Part shown: positions 24,825 to 34,405 of the stretch, piece after piece
How the letters are laid out: every line of letters starts with the position of its first letter
How positions within the stretch are numbered: the stretch's first letter is position 1
DNA from: Pseudonocardia sp.
Lineage (GTDB): Bacteria > Actinomycetota > Actinomycetes > Mycobacteriales > Pseudonocardiaceae
Direction: 5' to 3'
Length of the DNA: 44,205 nt
Assembly: GCA_019244295.1 (NCBI GenBank)
Contig: JAFASX010000066.1
Location: 1 to 44,205, forward strand
The notes under the pieces: model-generated
Seen by the model: the letters and a program-made list of their open reading frames with translations, nothing else
Database searches by the model: none
Told to the model about the DNA's origin: nothing
Made by a program: the position numbers and the translations under genes

Positions 24825-25109
24825 CATCTCGGAGCTGGTCTCGCCGCCTCCCCCGCGCGTTCGGACTTCGCGAGGTACGAGCTGGTCTGGCATCGCCTCG
24901 CCGGGCACCGGGCAGCTCGCGCGGCGTGGCCGCTGGCGCAGGACATCGAACGGCGCAGACAAACACCCGGTGTTCGCCAACGGTTCGAGTGATGATGCTC
25001 TCGCGACCTTCGCGTGCCCCGTAGCGTCAGCATCACGCCGATCGACGTGGCTGAAGCGTCCAGCCAGCGGCGGCCCAGCCATCGATCTTCGAGCGGGGAT
25101 GGTGCGGAA
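24825..25109. other. Spacer between fbiC and the YncE/phosphoesterase gene
   Basis: 285 bases without an accepted gene. In the same frame as fbiC, codons 24825-24992 remain open to a TGA and translate into a plausible-looking helical segment (YELVWHRLAGHRAARAAW), but there is no start codon or ribosome site. It may be the remnant of a gene or chance coding in GC-rich DNA. No terminator hairpin or promoter was recognised. Confidence 0.4.
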
Positions 25110-27650
25110 GTGCGCGCACGAATGTGGGCGGCGATTTGTCTGTGCTTAACGCTGGTGGCCGTGACGGGCTGTGGCGAATCTGGGCCGGCCACCGGGCCCG
25201 CGGCCGGCAGCCGTGCTCCAGGCGTGATCCCGGTGGGCTACCAGCTGAGCCCAGCGGGAAAGCAGAGCCCTCTCGGCGATCTTCCGTTGGCTTCGGCGCT
25301 CTCCCCCGACGGCCGCTGGCTCGTGGTCAGCAACGCTGGGCAAGCGATCCAGTCGCTGCAGCTAGTGAACACCGCCGACGGCACAGTTGCCCAATCGATC
25401 CCCTACTCGGCCCCGAATGGGTTGTTCGTCGGGCTGGCCTTCAGCTCTGACGGCCAGACTCTGTATGCCAGCGGGGGCGGCAGCAACGTCATCAGGCGCT
25501 ACGGCGTCCAAGCCGGCGCTCTCACCGAGCAGCCGGCCTTCACACTGCCCACCACCAATCCGGCCGGGGCGAAGGTCAACCCGTTCCCCGCCGGTATCGC
25601 CCTCACCCCAGACGGACAGCGGCTGCTCGTCGCCGACGATCAAGCCGACGCGGTCAGCGTGATCGACCTCGCGACCGGCGCCACGCACACCGGCCCGGCC
25701 GGTCACCACCCGTACAACATCGTGCCCAGCGCGGACGGCCATACCGTTTACGTCACGAACCTCGGCGCGAACACCGTCTCCGTGATGGACCTGACTGGCC
25801 CGCAGCCGACGGAACAGAAAACCATCACGGTCGGTACGCATCCGAACCGGATGATCGTCTCCGCTGACCACCACCAGCTGTATGTGGCCAACGGCGATTC
25901 CGACCAAGTCAGCATCATTGATCTCGGCTCGAACAACGTCGTTCGCACGATCGATCTAGCGCCCTATCCGAACGCGCAGGTAGGTAGCAACCCCGATGAT
26001 CTCGCGCTTTCAGCTGACGGCGGCACGCTATATGTGGCAAACGCGGGGAACAACGATGTCGCGGTTATTGATCTGGCCAGCGGACGGATCACCGGACTCA
26101 TCCCCACTGGCTGGTACCCGACATCGGTCGCGGTCGGCGCACACGCGCTTTTCGTCACCAACGGCAAAGGCTTGGGTGCTGGACCGAACAATGGTCCCGG
26201 CCATCCCGACCCGTATTACGCCGGTAGGACGCGGGCGGACCAATATGTCGGGTCGATGATGGTGGGAACATTGTCGAGCATCCCGATGCCGCTGGACACG
26301 GCGCAGCTCGCGGACTGGACCACGCAGGTGGCCCGAAACGACGGATTCGACAACGGCGGCAATGTACACGCCCCGGCCGGCACAGCCGCCAGCGTGGTGC
26401 CGCGCAATCTCGGCGAGCACAGCCCGATCCAGCACGTTATATATGTGGTCAAGGAAAACCGTACCTACGACCAGGTTTTTGGCAGCCTCGGCAAGGGAAA
26501 TGGCGATCCGACGCTGAATCTGTTCGGCGACGAGTCCGCGCCCAATGCGCGCGCGCTCGAACGCCAATTCGTCACGCTAGATAACTTCTACGCCGACGCC
26601 GAGGTCAGCGCCCAGGGATGGAACTGGACAGTCGCGGCCAACTCGAACCCTTACACCGAGCAGTTATGGACGTCGAATTACTCGGACCGCGGAGCGCCTT
26701 ACCCCTCTGAAAGCGGCGACCCGGTTATTGCGCCCAACCGAGATCCGAGCAACGCTTACATTTGGGACCGGCTGGCGGCGGCCCACATCACGTTCCGCAA
26801 TTATGGTTTTTACATCGATCTTGATGAGCCGAACGCCGTGGCTCGGCCGCATGACCCACTGTTGGACGCCAATACGGATCACGCCTTTCATCGGTTCGAC
26901 CTGCACTGCCCTGACGCGCCCAACACGTTCGTGCCGGGGCCAGACTGCGGCCTCGCTCGCATCACCGAGTGGAAGCGCGAGTTCGACCAGTTCGTCGCTG
27001 CGCGGAACCTACCGACGGTCGAGCTGGTACGGCTACCGAACGATCACACTTCAGGGGCGAAACCGGGATCGCCGACGCCACGCGCCTACGCCGCCGATAA
27101 TGACTGGGCGCTTGGTCAACTGGTCGATGCCGTCTCCCATTCACCCTACTGGAGTTCCACCGCGATTTTCGTCACCGAAGACGACGCCCAAGACGGACCC
27201 GACCACGTAGATGCCCACCGCACCGTCGGCGAGGTCATCAGCCCTTACACGCAAACCGGCAAGGTCGACTCGACTTTCTACAGCACCGCCTCCATGCTGC
27301 GCACCATCGAGCTTATTGTTGGGTTGCGGCCGCTGACCCAGTTCGATGCTTATGCCACGCCCATGCTCGCGTCGTTCACCAATACTCCGAACCCAGCTCC
27401 ATTCACCGCCCAAAAACCGACCCAGAACATGACCGAGACCAATCCGGGGAAGAACCCGCTCGGCGTGCCCGCTGACGATGAGGACCTCAGCCACGAGGAC
27501 CGGATCAACATGGCGCGGTTCAACCAGGCCATCTGGGCCAGCGTTAAAGGCGACGCGCCGATGCCGGCGCCGAAGCACACCGTCTATCCGGCCCCCGACA
27601 CCCCAGTTCCCGGCAACAACGCGGCGCCCGCCGACGATGACGACCACTGA
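25110..27650 (+). CDS. Lipoprotein with YncE-type beta-propeller and phosphoesterase domain
   Basis: About 846 residues. The N-terminus is a lipoprotein signal with lipobox AVTGC. Residues about 45-400 form a seven-bladed propeller of YncE type, with repeated blades such as LSADGGTLYVANAGNNDVAV and VTNLGANTVSVMDL. From about 440 a phosphoesterase/alkaline-phosphatase-like domain follows: IQHVIYVVKENRTYDQVFG, LFGDESAPNARALERQFVTL, DNDWALGQLVD, FVTEDDAQDGPDHVDAHR. This second domain resembles the metal-dependent PF04185-type phosphoesterases (acid phosphatase, phospholipase C). Substrate unknown; it probably acts outside the membrane. GTG 25110 or ATG 25122 are likely starts. The protein ends in an Asp-rich tail. 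Confidence 0.88.
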   Translation: MRARMWAAICLCLTLVAVTGCGESGPATGPAAGSRAPGVIPVGYQLSPAGKQSPLGDLPLASALSPDGRWLVVSNAGQAIQSLQLVNTADGTVAQSIPYSAPNGLFVGLAFSSDGQTLYASGGGSNVIRRYGVQAGALTEQPAFTLPTTNPAGAKVNPFPAGIALTPDGQRLLVADDQADAVSVIDLATGATHTGPAGHHPYNIVPSADGHTVYVTNLGANTVSVMDLTGPQPTEQKTITVGTHPNRMIVSADHHQLYVANGDSDQVSIIDLGSNNVVRTIDLAPYPNAQVGSNPDDLALSADGGTLYVANAGNNDVAVIDLASGRITGLIPTGWYPTSVAVGAHALFVTNGKGLGAGPNNGPGHPDPYYAGRTRADQYVGSMMVGTLSSIPMPLDTAQLADWTTQVARNDGFDNGGNVHAPAGTAASVVPRNLGEHSPIQHVIYVVKENRTYDQVFGSLGKGNGDPTLNLFGDESAPNARALERQFVTLDNFYADAEVSAQGWNWTVAANSNPYTEQLWTSNYSDRGAPYPSESGDPVIAPNRDPSNAYIWDRLAAAHITFRNYGFYIDLDEPNAVARPHDPLLDANTDHAFHRFDLHCPDAPNTFVPGPDCGLARITEWKREFDQFVAARNLPTVELVRLPNDHTSGAKPGSPTPRAYAADNDWALGQLVDAVSHSPYWSSTAIFVTEDDAQDGPDHVDAHRTVGEVISPYTQTGKVDSTFYSTASMLRTIELIVGLRPLTQFDAYATPMLASFTNTPNPAPFTAQKPTQNMTETNPGKNPLGVPADDEDLSHEDRINMARFNQAIWASVKGDAPMPAPKHTVYPAPDTPVPGNNAAPADDDDH

Positions 27651-28034
27651 CGGGCCACAGGGCTGACTTCGACGCTGGCTGACGCCCGTCCGCGTCCATC
27701 CCGTCCGTCCCGTCCGCCACACGTGATCCCATCTTGGTGGGAGCTCAGCGGCCACCCCCACGGCTGAGGTGGCGGCCGCCGAGCAGCGGCGTCAGAGCGC
27801 GGGACTCAAGAATCGGGTGCAACCGTCACCAAAGAACGCCGTTTCCGCCCCGATTCCGGGCAAGCCGTGTAGCGTCCTGCCGTCACTGACCACACAAACT
27901 CACCGACGATTCCGCGAGCGATCGTCGTCCGATCAGCACGGGTTCAGAATTTTTCCGTTGTTCAAACCATGGCCACGGGCATTGGCTTTGTACGGCGCCG
28001 TGGCCAGACGATCTCGATGCGGAGGTTTCCAACC
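27651..28034. other. 384-base spacer before the decarboxylase gene
   Basis: No gene is convincing here. Visible features are a CCGTCC-type low-complexity run (about 27687-27715) and an imperfect GC-rich inverted repeat, GCGGCCACC at 27748-27756 against GGTGGCGGCCGC at 27769-27780, which could form a hairpin and end transcription of the lipoprotein gene. It lacks a T-run. The last 80 bases should hold the decarboxylase promoter, but I could not pick a clear one. No tRNA was found. Confidence 0.4.
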
Positions 28035-30734
28035 ATGAAGGACCGCCTGGGTTCGCCGATGTACAACAGTATGTGGCAGTTGCGTCGGGATACCTGGAGC
28101 AGCTTGGAAGAAGCCAGCTCCGGGCTGGTCGAGCGCGGAGTTAGCGGCGCGCGGTCGGCAAAACAACTAGATCGGATACGAGACCTGGTAGCTACCTTGG
28201 AACCGATGGAGCTGTACTGGGCGTTTCCCGGCCGACACCGTTTCGACGAGATCCGGCGTTTGCTGGCCACCGGCGATTTCGGGCGGTTCGCTCGAATGGT
28301 CAGCGACATCAACCAATCTCTTGTGCACGAAACCTTTCGTCGAGGAGCCGGCCTGATGTCGCCGGAAACCCGCGGTGTGGTAGCGAGTGTGGAACCGGCG
28401 GCCTCCGAGGAACGCCCGTATTTTGAGGTCCTGGTCGTCAACGAGACAGACCCGGTGCGCGAGCAAGCACTACGCGAACAGGTGCGCAGCCTTCGCCACT
28501 CCGACGACCAGTTCGTCTACGAGCTAGTCGTCGTGCCCAGCTATACCGACGCGGTCACCGCCGTGCTGTTCAACTTCAATATTCAGGCATGCATCATCCG
28601 GCGACGATTCACCCACTCCTCACGGCACGACCTGTCCGGTCTGGGCGTTGTGATAGACGAGTGCGTCGCGGAAGAGTTCGCCGACATGCCGCCGGATGTG
28701 CGTGCCCAGGTGCTGGGCAAGCGGCTGCACGAAATTCGACCCGAAATTGACCTCTATCTGATGGCGGAAGTCCGTATCGAAGAAATCGCTGGGCGGCTGG
28801 GCCATGACTTCCGCCGGGTCTTTCATGCCAGGGAAGGGCTACTCGAACTGCACCTCAGCGTACTGCGCGGGGTGGCTCACCGCTTCCAAGCACCGTTCTT
28901 CAGCGCGGTGAAGAACTACAGCCGCAAGCCCACCGGCGTATTCCACGCGCTGCCGGTCTCCCGAGGTAAATCGGTCATGGACTCGCACTGGATCCATGAA
29001 ATGGTGAGCTTCTACGGATTGGATATCTTCCTGGCGGAAACTTCGGCCACCTGTGGCGGGTTGGACTCGCTGCTAGAGCCAACCGGGCCGCTGCGGGAAG
29101 CCCAGCGGCTAGCCGCCGAGACCTTTGGCTCCCGCGAGACATTCTGGTGCACCAACGGCACCTCCACCGCGAACAAGATCGTCGTCCAGGCGCTGCTCAA
29201 GCCCGATGACATCGTGCTGGTAGACCGGAACTGCCACCAGTCCCACCATTACGGGCTGGTGTTAGCCGGTGCCCAGGTATGCTACCTGGACGCCTACCGG
29301 CTCAACGAGTACTCGATGTATGGGGCCGTGCCACTACGGGAAATCAAACGCACGCTGCTCGACCTCCGCGCTGCCGGAAAGCTCGATCGAGTCAAGCTGC
29401 TGATGTTGACCAACTGCACCTTCGACGGCGTGGTCTACGACGTCGAGCGGGTCATGGAGGAATGCCTGGCGATCAAGCCGGACCTGATATTCCTGTGGGA
29501 TGAGGCTTGGTTCGCTTTCGCTCGTTTCCACCCCGTATACCGCTCTCGCACCGCGATGGCCTCGGCCGCGACCCTACTGGCCAAGCTGCGCGACCCGGTT
29601 TATCGCAAGGCCTATGCCGAGTATGCGGCCGGTCTGGAAGACCTCAACGATGATCAAGTCATGCTTTCCACCCGTCTGCTACCGGACCCGGAGAAGGCAC
29701 GGGTTCGGGTGTATGCCACCCAATCCACACACAAGACACTGACGTCGCTGCGTCAAGGCTCCATGATTCACATTTTCGACCAAGACTACGAACAGAAAGC
29801 CCAGGAGACTTTCCACGAGGCCTACATGGCCCACACCTCCACCTCGCCGAACTACCAGATCCTTGCCTCTCTCGATCTGGGTAGACGGCAAGTAGCGCTC
29901 GAAGGACTTGAGCTAGTGCAAAAGCAGGTTGAGTGCGCGATGAGCCTGCGTGATGCGATCGATGACCATCCGCTGTTAAGCAAGTACGTGCGTTGCCTCA
30001 CCACAGCCGATCTCATCCCGAGCGAGTACCGGCCGGCCGGTATCGACCAGCCTCTGCGGTCCGGCCTGACGAATATGATGAAGGCCTGGCAGCAGGACGA
30101 ATTCGTGCTCGACCCGTGCCGCATCACGCTATCTATCGGCGATACCGGAATTGAAGGCGACACGTTCAAGCGGACCTACTTGATGGATCGCTACGGTGTG
30201 CAGGTCAACAAGACCTCCCGCAACACCGTGCTGTTCATGACCCACATCGGCACCACCCGCAGCTCCGTTGCGTATCTGATCGAGGTGCTAGTGAAAATCG
30301 CGCGAGAGCTCGACGAGCAGATCGTCGACTACAGCCCACGCGAACAAGCCGCGCACGCGACCGCCGTCCGCCGGCTCACCATTCCGAGCGCGCCATTGCC
30401 CAACTTCAGTGCCTTCCACAACGCCTTCCGCGGTGGCACTGACCCGTCGACGTCCGAAGGAGACATGCGCAAAGCGTTCTTCACCGCCTACGACGACGAG
30501 AAATGCGAATACCTCGAGCCAGCCGAAGTATCCCGGCGCCTGGCCGACGGCGAGGACGTCGTATCCGCGACGTTCGTGACTCCTTATCCGCCCGGTTTCC
30601 CGGTGCTGGTGCCCGGGCAGTGCTTCAGCACGGAGATCCTCGATTTCATGTCCAGCCTGGATACCCCTGAAGTGCACGGATACCGGGCGGACCTGGGCTA
30701 CCGAATCTTCACCGAGCAGGCTCTGGCTCCTTGA
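28035..30734 (+). CDS. Ornithine/lysine/arginine decarboxylase (fold type I, PLP)
   Basis: An 899-residue PLP enzyme. The start ATG at 28035 has a textbook GGAGG site 9 bases upstream, so in-frame starts further upstream are rejected. The catalytic core shows TNGTSTANKIVVQALL, DRNCHQSHHYGLVL, LTNCTFDGVVYDV and LWDEAWFAFARFHPVY. The PLP-binding lysine is Lys567 in STHKTLTSLRQGSMIH, as in the large biodegradative decarboxylases. Reaction: removal of CO2 from a basic amino acid to give a polyamine or diamine; the exact substrate cannot be told. The N-terminal about 200 residues are unlike the response-regulator-like wing domain of E. coli enzymes. It is followed at once by the operator-like array of the hexuronate genes. 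Confidence 0.9.
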   Translation: MKDRLGSPMYNSMWQLRRDTWSSLEEASSGLVERGVSGARSAKQLDRIRDLVATLEPMELYWAFPGRHRFDEIRRLLATGDFGRFARMVSDINQSLVHETFRRGAGLMSPETRGVVASVEPAASEERPYFEVLVVNETDPVREQALREQVRSLRHSDDQFVYELVVVPSYTDAVTAVLFNFNIQACIIRRRFTHSSRHDLSGLGVVIDECVAEEFADMPPDVRAQVLGKRLHEIRPEIDLYLMAEVRIEEIAGRLGHDFRRVFHAREGLLELHLSVLRGVAHRFQAPFFSAVKNYSRKPTGVFHALPVSRGKSVMDSHWIHEMVSFYGLDIFLAETSATCGGLDSLLEPTGPLREAQRLAAETFGSRETFWCTNGTSTANKIVVQALLKPDDIVLVDRNCHQSHHYGLVLAGAQVCYLDAYRLNEYSMYGAVPLREIKRTLLDLRAAGKLDRVKLLMLTNCTFDGVVYDVERVMEECLAIKPDLIFLWDEAWFAFARFHPVYRSRTAMASAATLLAKLRDPVYRKAYAEYAAGLEDLNDDQVMLSTRLLPDPEKARVRVYATQSTHKTLTSLRQGSMIHIFDQDYEQKAQETFHEAYMAHTSTSPNYQILASLDLGRRQVALEGLELVQKQVECAMSLRDAIDDHPLLSKYVRCLTTADLIPSEYRPAGIDQPLRSGLTNMMKAWQQDEFVLDPCRITLSIGDTGIEGDTFKRTYLMDRYGVQVNKTSRNTVLFMTHIGTTRSSVAYLIEVLVKIARELDEQIVDYSPREQAAHATAVRRLTIPSAPLPNFSAFHNAFRGGTDPSTSEGDMRKAFFTAYDDEKCEYLEPAEVSRRLADGEDVVSATFVTPYPPGFPVLVPGQCFSTEILDFMSSLDTPEVHGYRADLGYRIFTEQALAP

Positions 30735-30740
30735 TCCGCT

Positions 30741-30813
30741 TTCTTCGCATACCCGACGTACTCTTCGCATACCACTGGCGGTATGCGAAGAGTCGGCTGG
30801 CTATGCGAAGTGG
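30741..30813. promoter_or_regulatory. Four-copy CTTCGCATA operator-like array
   Basis: Four copies of the nine-base core CTTCGCATA: two forward (30743-30751, 30763-30771) and two reversed (TATGCGAAG at 30782-30790 and 30802-30810). Their centres are 20, 19 and 20 bases apart, almost exactly two DNA turns. The two middle copies make a perfect 13-bp inverted repeat (30761-30773 and 30780-30792) around six bases. This is the layout of a site for a cooperative dimeric repressor, most likely controlling the oxidoreductase gene starting at about 30863. The central hairpin could also end transcription from the decarboxylase gene. Confidence 0.65.
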
Positions 30814-30865
30814 CGGCGGGGGCGCTGTGGCGGCGCGTGATGAAGTGGCGGCGGGGGGCGCTGTG
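30808..30865. repeat. 22/23-bp direct repeat carrying duplicate ribosome site and GTG
   Basis: AAGTGGCGGCGGGGGCGCTGTG at 30808-30829 recurs at 30843-30865 with one extra G. Each copy contains a G-rich ribosome-binding-like stretch followed by a GTG. The duplication lies between the operator array and the oxidoreductase gene, leaving two possible translation starts. Confidence 0.85.
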
Positions 30866-32140
30866 TGTGTGCCCCGGCTGAGCCGTGTCGGCGCGCGGGC
30901 ACGCCCACCGTCCCCGGTACGCGCGGTGCACCTCGGCCTGGGCGCGTTTCACCGAGCTCACCAAGCCTGGTACACCGCCGCCGATCCGGAATGCGGCATC
31001 GCCGCCTACTCCTTCCGCGACCCAACGCTGCCTCAGGCACTGACCGAGCAGGACGGCCTGTTCACCCTGCTGATTCGCGGCGCGGGGGAACCCGTCGCCG
31101 AATGGGTCGGGTCGATCAGCCGCGCCCACCCGGGCACTGACACCGAGAGCTGGCTGGCCGACCTGGCCCACTCAGCGGTGGGTGTGCTCACCCTGACGAT
31201 CACCGAAGCCGGCTACCAGGTGGGCGAGGGCGACACCGCCGTAAGCCGGGTGCTGGCCGGCCTCCGGCATCGGCACCGGGCCAACGGCGCGCCGATCGCG
31301 CTCGTGCCATGTGACAACGTGGCCGACAACGGCTTGGTGTTGGCGGATGCATTGCGGCGATCCGCGTGCGGGTTGGAGCCGGCCTTCCGCCGATGGCTAG
31401 CTGACGACGTCGCGGTAATCAGCACCGTGGTGGACCGCATCACTCCGGCCACCACCGACACCGATCGAGAGCTGGTCAGCGAGCTGACCGGGTTTGACGA
31501 TCACGCGCCGGTGGTTGCCGAGCCATTCAGCGAGTGGCTGTTGCACGGCGAGTTCCCGCACGGACGTCCGGCGTGGGAACGCCGAGGCGCCCGGTTCGTC
31601 GACGATCTGGAGCCATACCAACAGCGCAAGCTGTGGTTTCTCAATGGCGCACACACCGTGCTGGCCTACGCCGGCTTAGCCGTCGGGTGCGTGACTGTCG
31701 ACGAGGCGGTCCATCACCCCGAGGTGTCCGCGCTGATTGAGTCATGGTGGAACACCGCAGCCCAGCACGCCCGGCTGCCAGCGCAAGACCTGGACGCCTA
31801 CCGAGAAAAACTGCGCTCCCGGTTCGCGGCCAAAGGGATCCGGCACCGGTTGAGCCAGATCGCGGTGGACGGCTCACGGAAGATCCCGCTGCGGCTGCTG
31901 CCGGTGCTCAAGGCCGAAAGAGCGCACAGCCGGCTGCCGGAAGCCGTGATCGCCACCCTGGCTTATTGGATCACCGGGCTGCGCACCGCATACCCGGTCG
32001 ATCCCGACGCGGACGCGCTGGTAACCGCCGCTCGCTCGGCCGACCCGGTGCGCGGGGTGCTCACCCGGATCGACACGGAACTGGCCGGCGACGCAGAACT
32101 GATCCAAGCGATCACCAGTCGTGCACCGTCCCGTCAGTGA
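30863..32140 (+). CDS. uxuB: Mannitol dehydrogenase family: probable D-mannonate oxidoreductase (fructuronate reductase)
   Basis: About 425 residues. N-terminal NAD-binding features are [19 protein letters not shown] and [12 protein letters not shown]; the C-terminal domain has [16 protein letters not shown], the active-site Lys region, and [14 protein letters not shown]. The long-chain mannitol/fructuronate/tagaturonate reductases share these motifs. The neighbours (glucuronate isomerase and mannonate dehydratase) point to reduction of fructuronate to mannonate. GTG codons at 30827, 30863 and 30869 are all possible starts; I chose 30863, next to a G-rich stretch and close to the first conserved motif. 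Its last 29 bases overlap the end of the convergent ManD gene. Confidence 0.83.
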   Translation: MCVPRLSRVGARARPPSPVRAVHLGLGAFHRAHQAWYTAADPECGIAAYSFRDPTLPQALTEQDGLFTLLIRGAGEPVAEWVGSISRAHPGTDTESWLADLAHSAVGVLTLTITEAGYQVGEGDTAVSRVLAGLRHRHRANGAPIALVPCDNVADNGLVLADALRRSACGLEPAFRRWLADDVAVISTVVDRITPATTDTDRELVSELTGFDDHAPVVAEPFSEWLLHGEFPHGRPAWERRGARFVDDLEPYQQRKLWFLNGAHTVLAYAGLAVGCVTVDEAVHHPEVSALIESWWNTAAQHARLPAQDLDAYREKLRSRFAAKGIRHRLSQIAVDGSRKIPLRLLPVLKAERAHSRLPEAVIATLAYWITGLRTAYPVDPDADALVTAARSADPVRGVLTRIDTELAGDAELIQAITSRAPSRQ

Positions 32141-33350
32141 GCCGGTTAATCGGCAGGTACGCCGGCTGGTATGGGTTTCGCGCGGCGCATTCAACGTCGA
32201 GCGCAACACCTAAACCCGGCTCGTCGGCCGGGCGCAGGCCGCCGTCGGCGAAAGAGTAACCAGGCTGGAACACCGCGTGAGTCTCGTCGCTGTGCACCAT
32301 GTACTCCTGGATGCCGAAGTTGTGCAGCGCCAGCCCGAGGTGCAGCGAGGCGGCCAGGCCGATCGGCGAGATGTCGGTCGGCCCATGCATGCCGGTCTTG
32401 ACCTGGTACATACCCGCGTAGTCGGCGATCCGCCGCAGGTGGGTAATGCCGCCGGCGTGAGTCGCTGGGGAACGGACGTAGTCGATGAGCTGCTCGGCGA
32501 TCAGCTGCCGGTAGTCCCACACCGTGTTGAACACTTCGCCGATCGCGATGGGTGTAGTGGTGTGCTGGCGAATCAGCCGCAGCGCGTCCTGGTTCTCCGC
32601 CGGGGTGGGATCCTCCAGCCAGAACAGGTCGTAGGGCTCGAGAGCCTTGCCGAGCCGCGCGGCCTGGATCGGGGTGAGCCGGTGGTGGGCGTCGTGCAAC
32701 AGGATCAATTCAGGGCCGAACTCAGCGCGCACCGCCTCGAACACCGAGGGCAGGTGCCGCAGGTAGGCCCGGGTCTCCCAGGTCTCGGTGACCGGAACCG
32801 CCGCCCGCCGGGCCGGCTCGTAGTCGTAGCGTTCCGCACCGCCAACCGGGCTGGAGGCGACCCCGTACACGCTGCCCAGCCCGGGCACGGCGGTCTGGAT
32901 GCGTACCGCGCGGAAACCCTGGGCCAGGTGTGCCCGCACCGAGTCGAACAGCTCGGGCAGGTTGGCGCCGCTGGCGTGGCCGTACACCAGGCAGCGCTCT
33001 CGGGACGCCCCACCGAGCAGTTGGTAGAGCGGCAGGCCGGCCACTTTAGCCTTAATGTCCCACAGCGCGGTGTCCACGGCGGCGATCGCGGCCATGGTCA
33101 CCGGGCCACGCCGCCAATAACTACCTCGGTACAGGTATTGCCAGGTATCTTCGATGGCGTGCGCATCCCGGCCGACCAGCAGGGGGGCCAGGTGGTCGCG
33201 CAGGTAGCTGGCGACCGACAGCTCGCGGCCGTTCAAGGTGCCATCGCCATAGCCGGTTACCCCGTCCGCGGTGTCGATCCGGACCGTGACAAAGTTGCGG
33301 CCTGGGCTGGTGACGATCACCTGCGTCCGGTCAATGCGTAGCGGGGTCAC
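32112..33350 (-). CDS. manD: D-mannonate dehydratase, enolase superfamily (ManD/RspA type)
   Basis: A 412-residue enolase-superfamily protein. Metal ligands are Asp220 ([11 protein letters not shown]), Glu246 ([10 protein letters not shown]) and Glu272 (AIGEVFN). [26 protein letters not shown] and the end [15 protein letters not shown] are diagnostic for the ManD/RspA subgroup. It converts D-mannonate (some members also gluconate) to 2-keto-3-deoxygluconate. It replaces the unrelated iron-dependent UxuA. GTG start; the stop of the upstream Gfo/Idh gene overlaps it (GTGA at 33347-33350), so it is the last gene of a four-gene minus-strand operon. Confidence 0.92.
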   Translation of the reverse strand: MTPLRIDRTQVIVTSPGRNFVTVRIDTADGVTGYGDGTLNGRELSVASYLRDHLAPLLVGRDAHAIEDTWQYLYRGSYWRRGPVTMAAIAAVDTALWDIKAKVAGLPLYQLLGGASRERCLVYGHASGANLPELFDSVRAHLAQGFRAVRIQTAVPGLGSVYGVASSPVGGAERYDYEPARRAAVPVTETWETRAYLRHLPSVFEAVRAEFGPELILLHDAHHRLTPIQAARLGKALEPYDLFWLEDPTPAENQDALRLIRQHTTTPIAIGEVFNTVWDYRQLIAEQLIDYVRSPATHAGGITHLRRIADYAGMYQVKTGMHGPTDISPIGLAASLHLGLALHNFGIQEYMVHSDETHAVFQPGYSFADGGLRPADEPGLGVALDVECAARNPYQPAYLPINRLTDGTVHDW

Positions 33351-34405
33351 AGCGGCACGGCACGGCCGGTCCGAGCCGATTCGTACATGCCGAGCACGAC
33401 CGCCAGCGCGGCGCGGGCCTGCGCCGTCCCGACCCGCACCGGCGTGCCGTGGGTGACCGCTTGAACGAAGTCCCGCAGCTGGGCCTGGTGCGCCGGGCCC
33501 AGGGTCCGTTCTTCGGGGCGCAGCCGGTCGGATTCGGTGACCTGGTTGACCTCGGCGCCTGACTCGGACATGGCGATCTCCGCCGCCGGACCCTGGCTCC
33601 GGTAGATGAACGTGAGCTCGTCACCGGCGATCACCGCCGAACCCCGGGTGCCGAATACCCGCAGGCTCGCGTCCAGCCCCGGGTAGGCGGCGGTGGTGGC
33701 ATGCACGGTGCCCAATGCGCCGCTGGCGAACCGCACCACAGCAACGGCGGTGTCCTCCACCTCGATCCGTTCGTGGGCCAGCAGGGCGGTGTACGCGAAC
33801 ACCTCCACGGGCCGACCCATCACCGCGAGCATCAAGTCAATGGTATGCACGGCCTGGTTCATGGTGGCGCCGCCGCCGTCCAGCTCCCGGGTGCCCCGCC
33901 ACTGGCCAGAGTCGTAGTAGCTTTGCCCGCGCCACCAAGCGCAGGACGCGTTCGTCGAGGTCAGGGTGCCCAGCTCGCCGGCGCGCACCGCCGAGGCCAC
34001 CTTCTCGGTGGAGCGGTCGAAGCGATGTTGGGAGATAACGGCTATCGTCCGGCCGCACTCCCGCTCGGCGGCGATCACCCGGTCGGCGGCGGCCAGGGAA
34101 ATGTCGATTGGCTTCTCAATGACCACGTGCTTGCCGGCCCGCAGCGCGGCCACCGCCAGGTCGGCGTGTGTGCCACTTGGCGTGCACACCGCCACCGCGT
34201 CCACGTCGTGCCGGTTGAGCGCGGCGGCCACATCGGTCGTGTATCCACCGGCTCGGTGTTTGTGGGCCATGGCGGCGGCCACCGATTCGGTGCGGTCGGC
34301 AACCACGGTCAGTTCGGCGACGTCGGCCAGCGCCACGATGGCGGCGCAGTGCACCGCGCCGATCATACCCGCGCCCACCACCGCGAAGCGGATCCGCTCG
34401 CTCAT
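33347..34405 (-). CDS. Gfo/Idh/MocA family oxidoreductase
   Basis: A 352-residue NAD(P)-dependent enzyme. The N-terminal Rossmann fold has [11 protein letters not shown] (9-19) and the catalytic EKP motif GKHVVIEKP (Glu97-Lys98). The C-terminal alpha/beta domain has [20 protein letters not shown] and [17 protein letters not shown] with the conserved His. Such enzymes oxidise or reduce sugars and their acids or cyclitols. The substrate is unknown, but its place inside the hexuronate operon suggests a glucuronide, hexuronate or related sugar acid. ATGA overlap with the upstream isomerase gene and GTGA overlap with manD. Confidence 0.9.
   Translation of the reverse strand: MSERIRFAVVGAGMIGAVHCAAIVALADVAELTVVADRTESVAAAMAHKHRAGGYTTDVAAALNRHDVDAVAVCTPSGTHADLAVAALRAGKHVVIEKPIDISLAAADRVIAAERECGRTIAVISQHRFDRSTEKVASAVRAGELGTLTSTNASCAWWRGQSYYDSGQWRGTRELDGGGATMNQAVHTIDLMLAVMGRPVEVFAYTALLAHERIEVEDTAVAVVRFASGALGTVHATTAAYPGLDASLRVFGTRGSAVIAGDELTFIYRSQGPAAEIAMSESGAEVNQVTESDRLRPEERTLGPAHQAQLRDFVQAVTHGTPVRVGTAQARAALAVVLGMYESARTGRAVPL

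Noticed and set aside
27748..27780. Possible tRNA or structured RNA in the spacer before the decarboxylase gene
   Set aside because: Only an imperfect GC hairpin is seen; no tRNA arms, T-loop or CCA-adjacent acceptor pairing.
32277..33341. 354-codon plus-strand frame opposite manD
   Set aside because: It mirrors the codon structure of manD and has no family features; manD shows full catalytic motifs.
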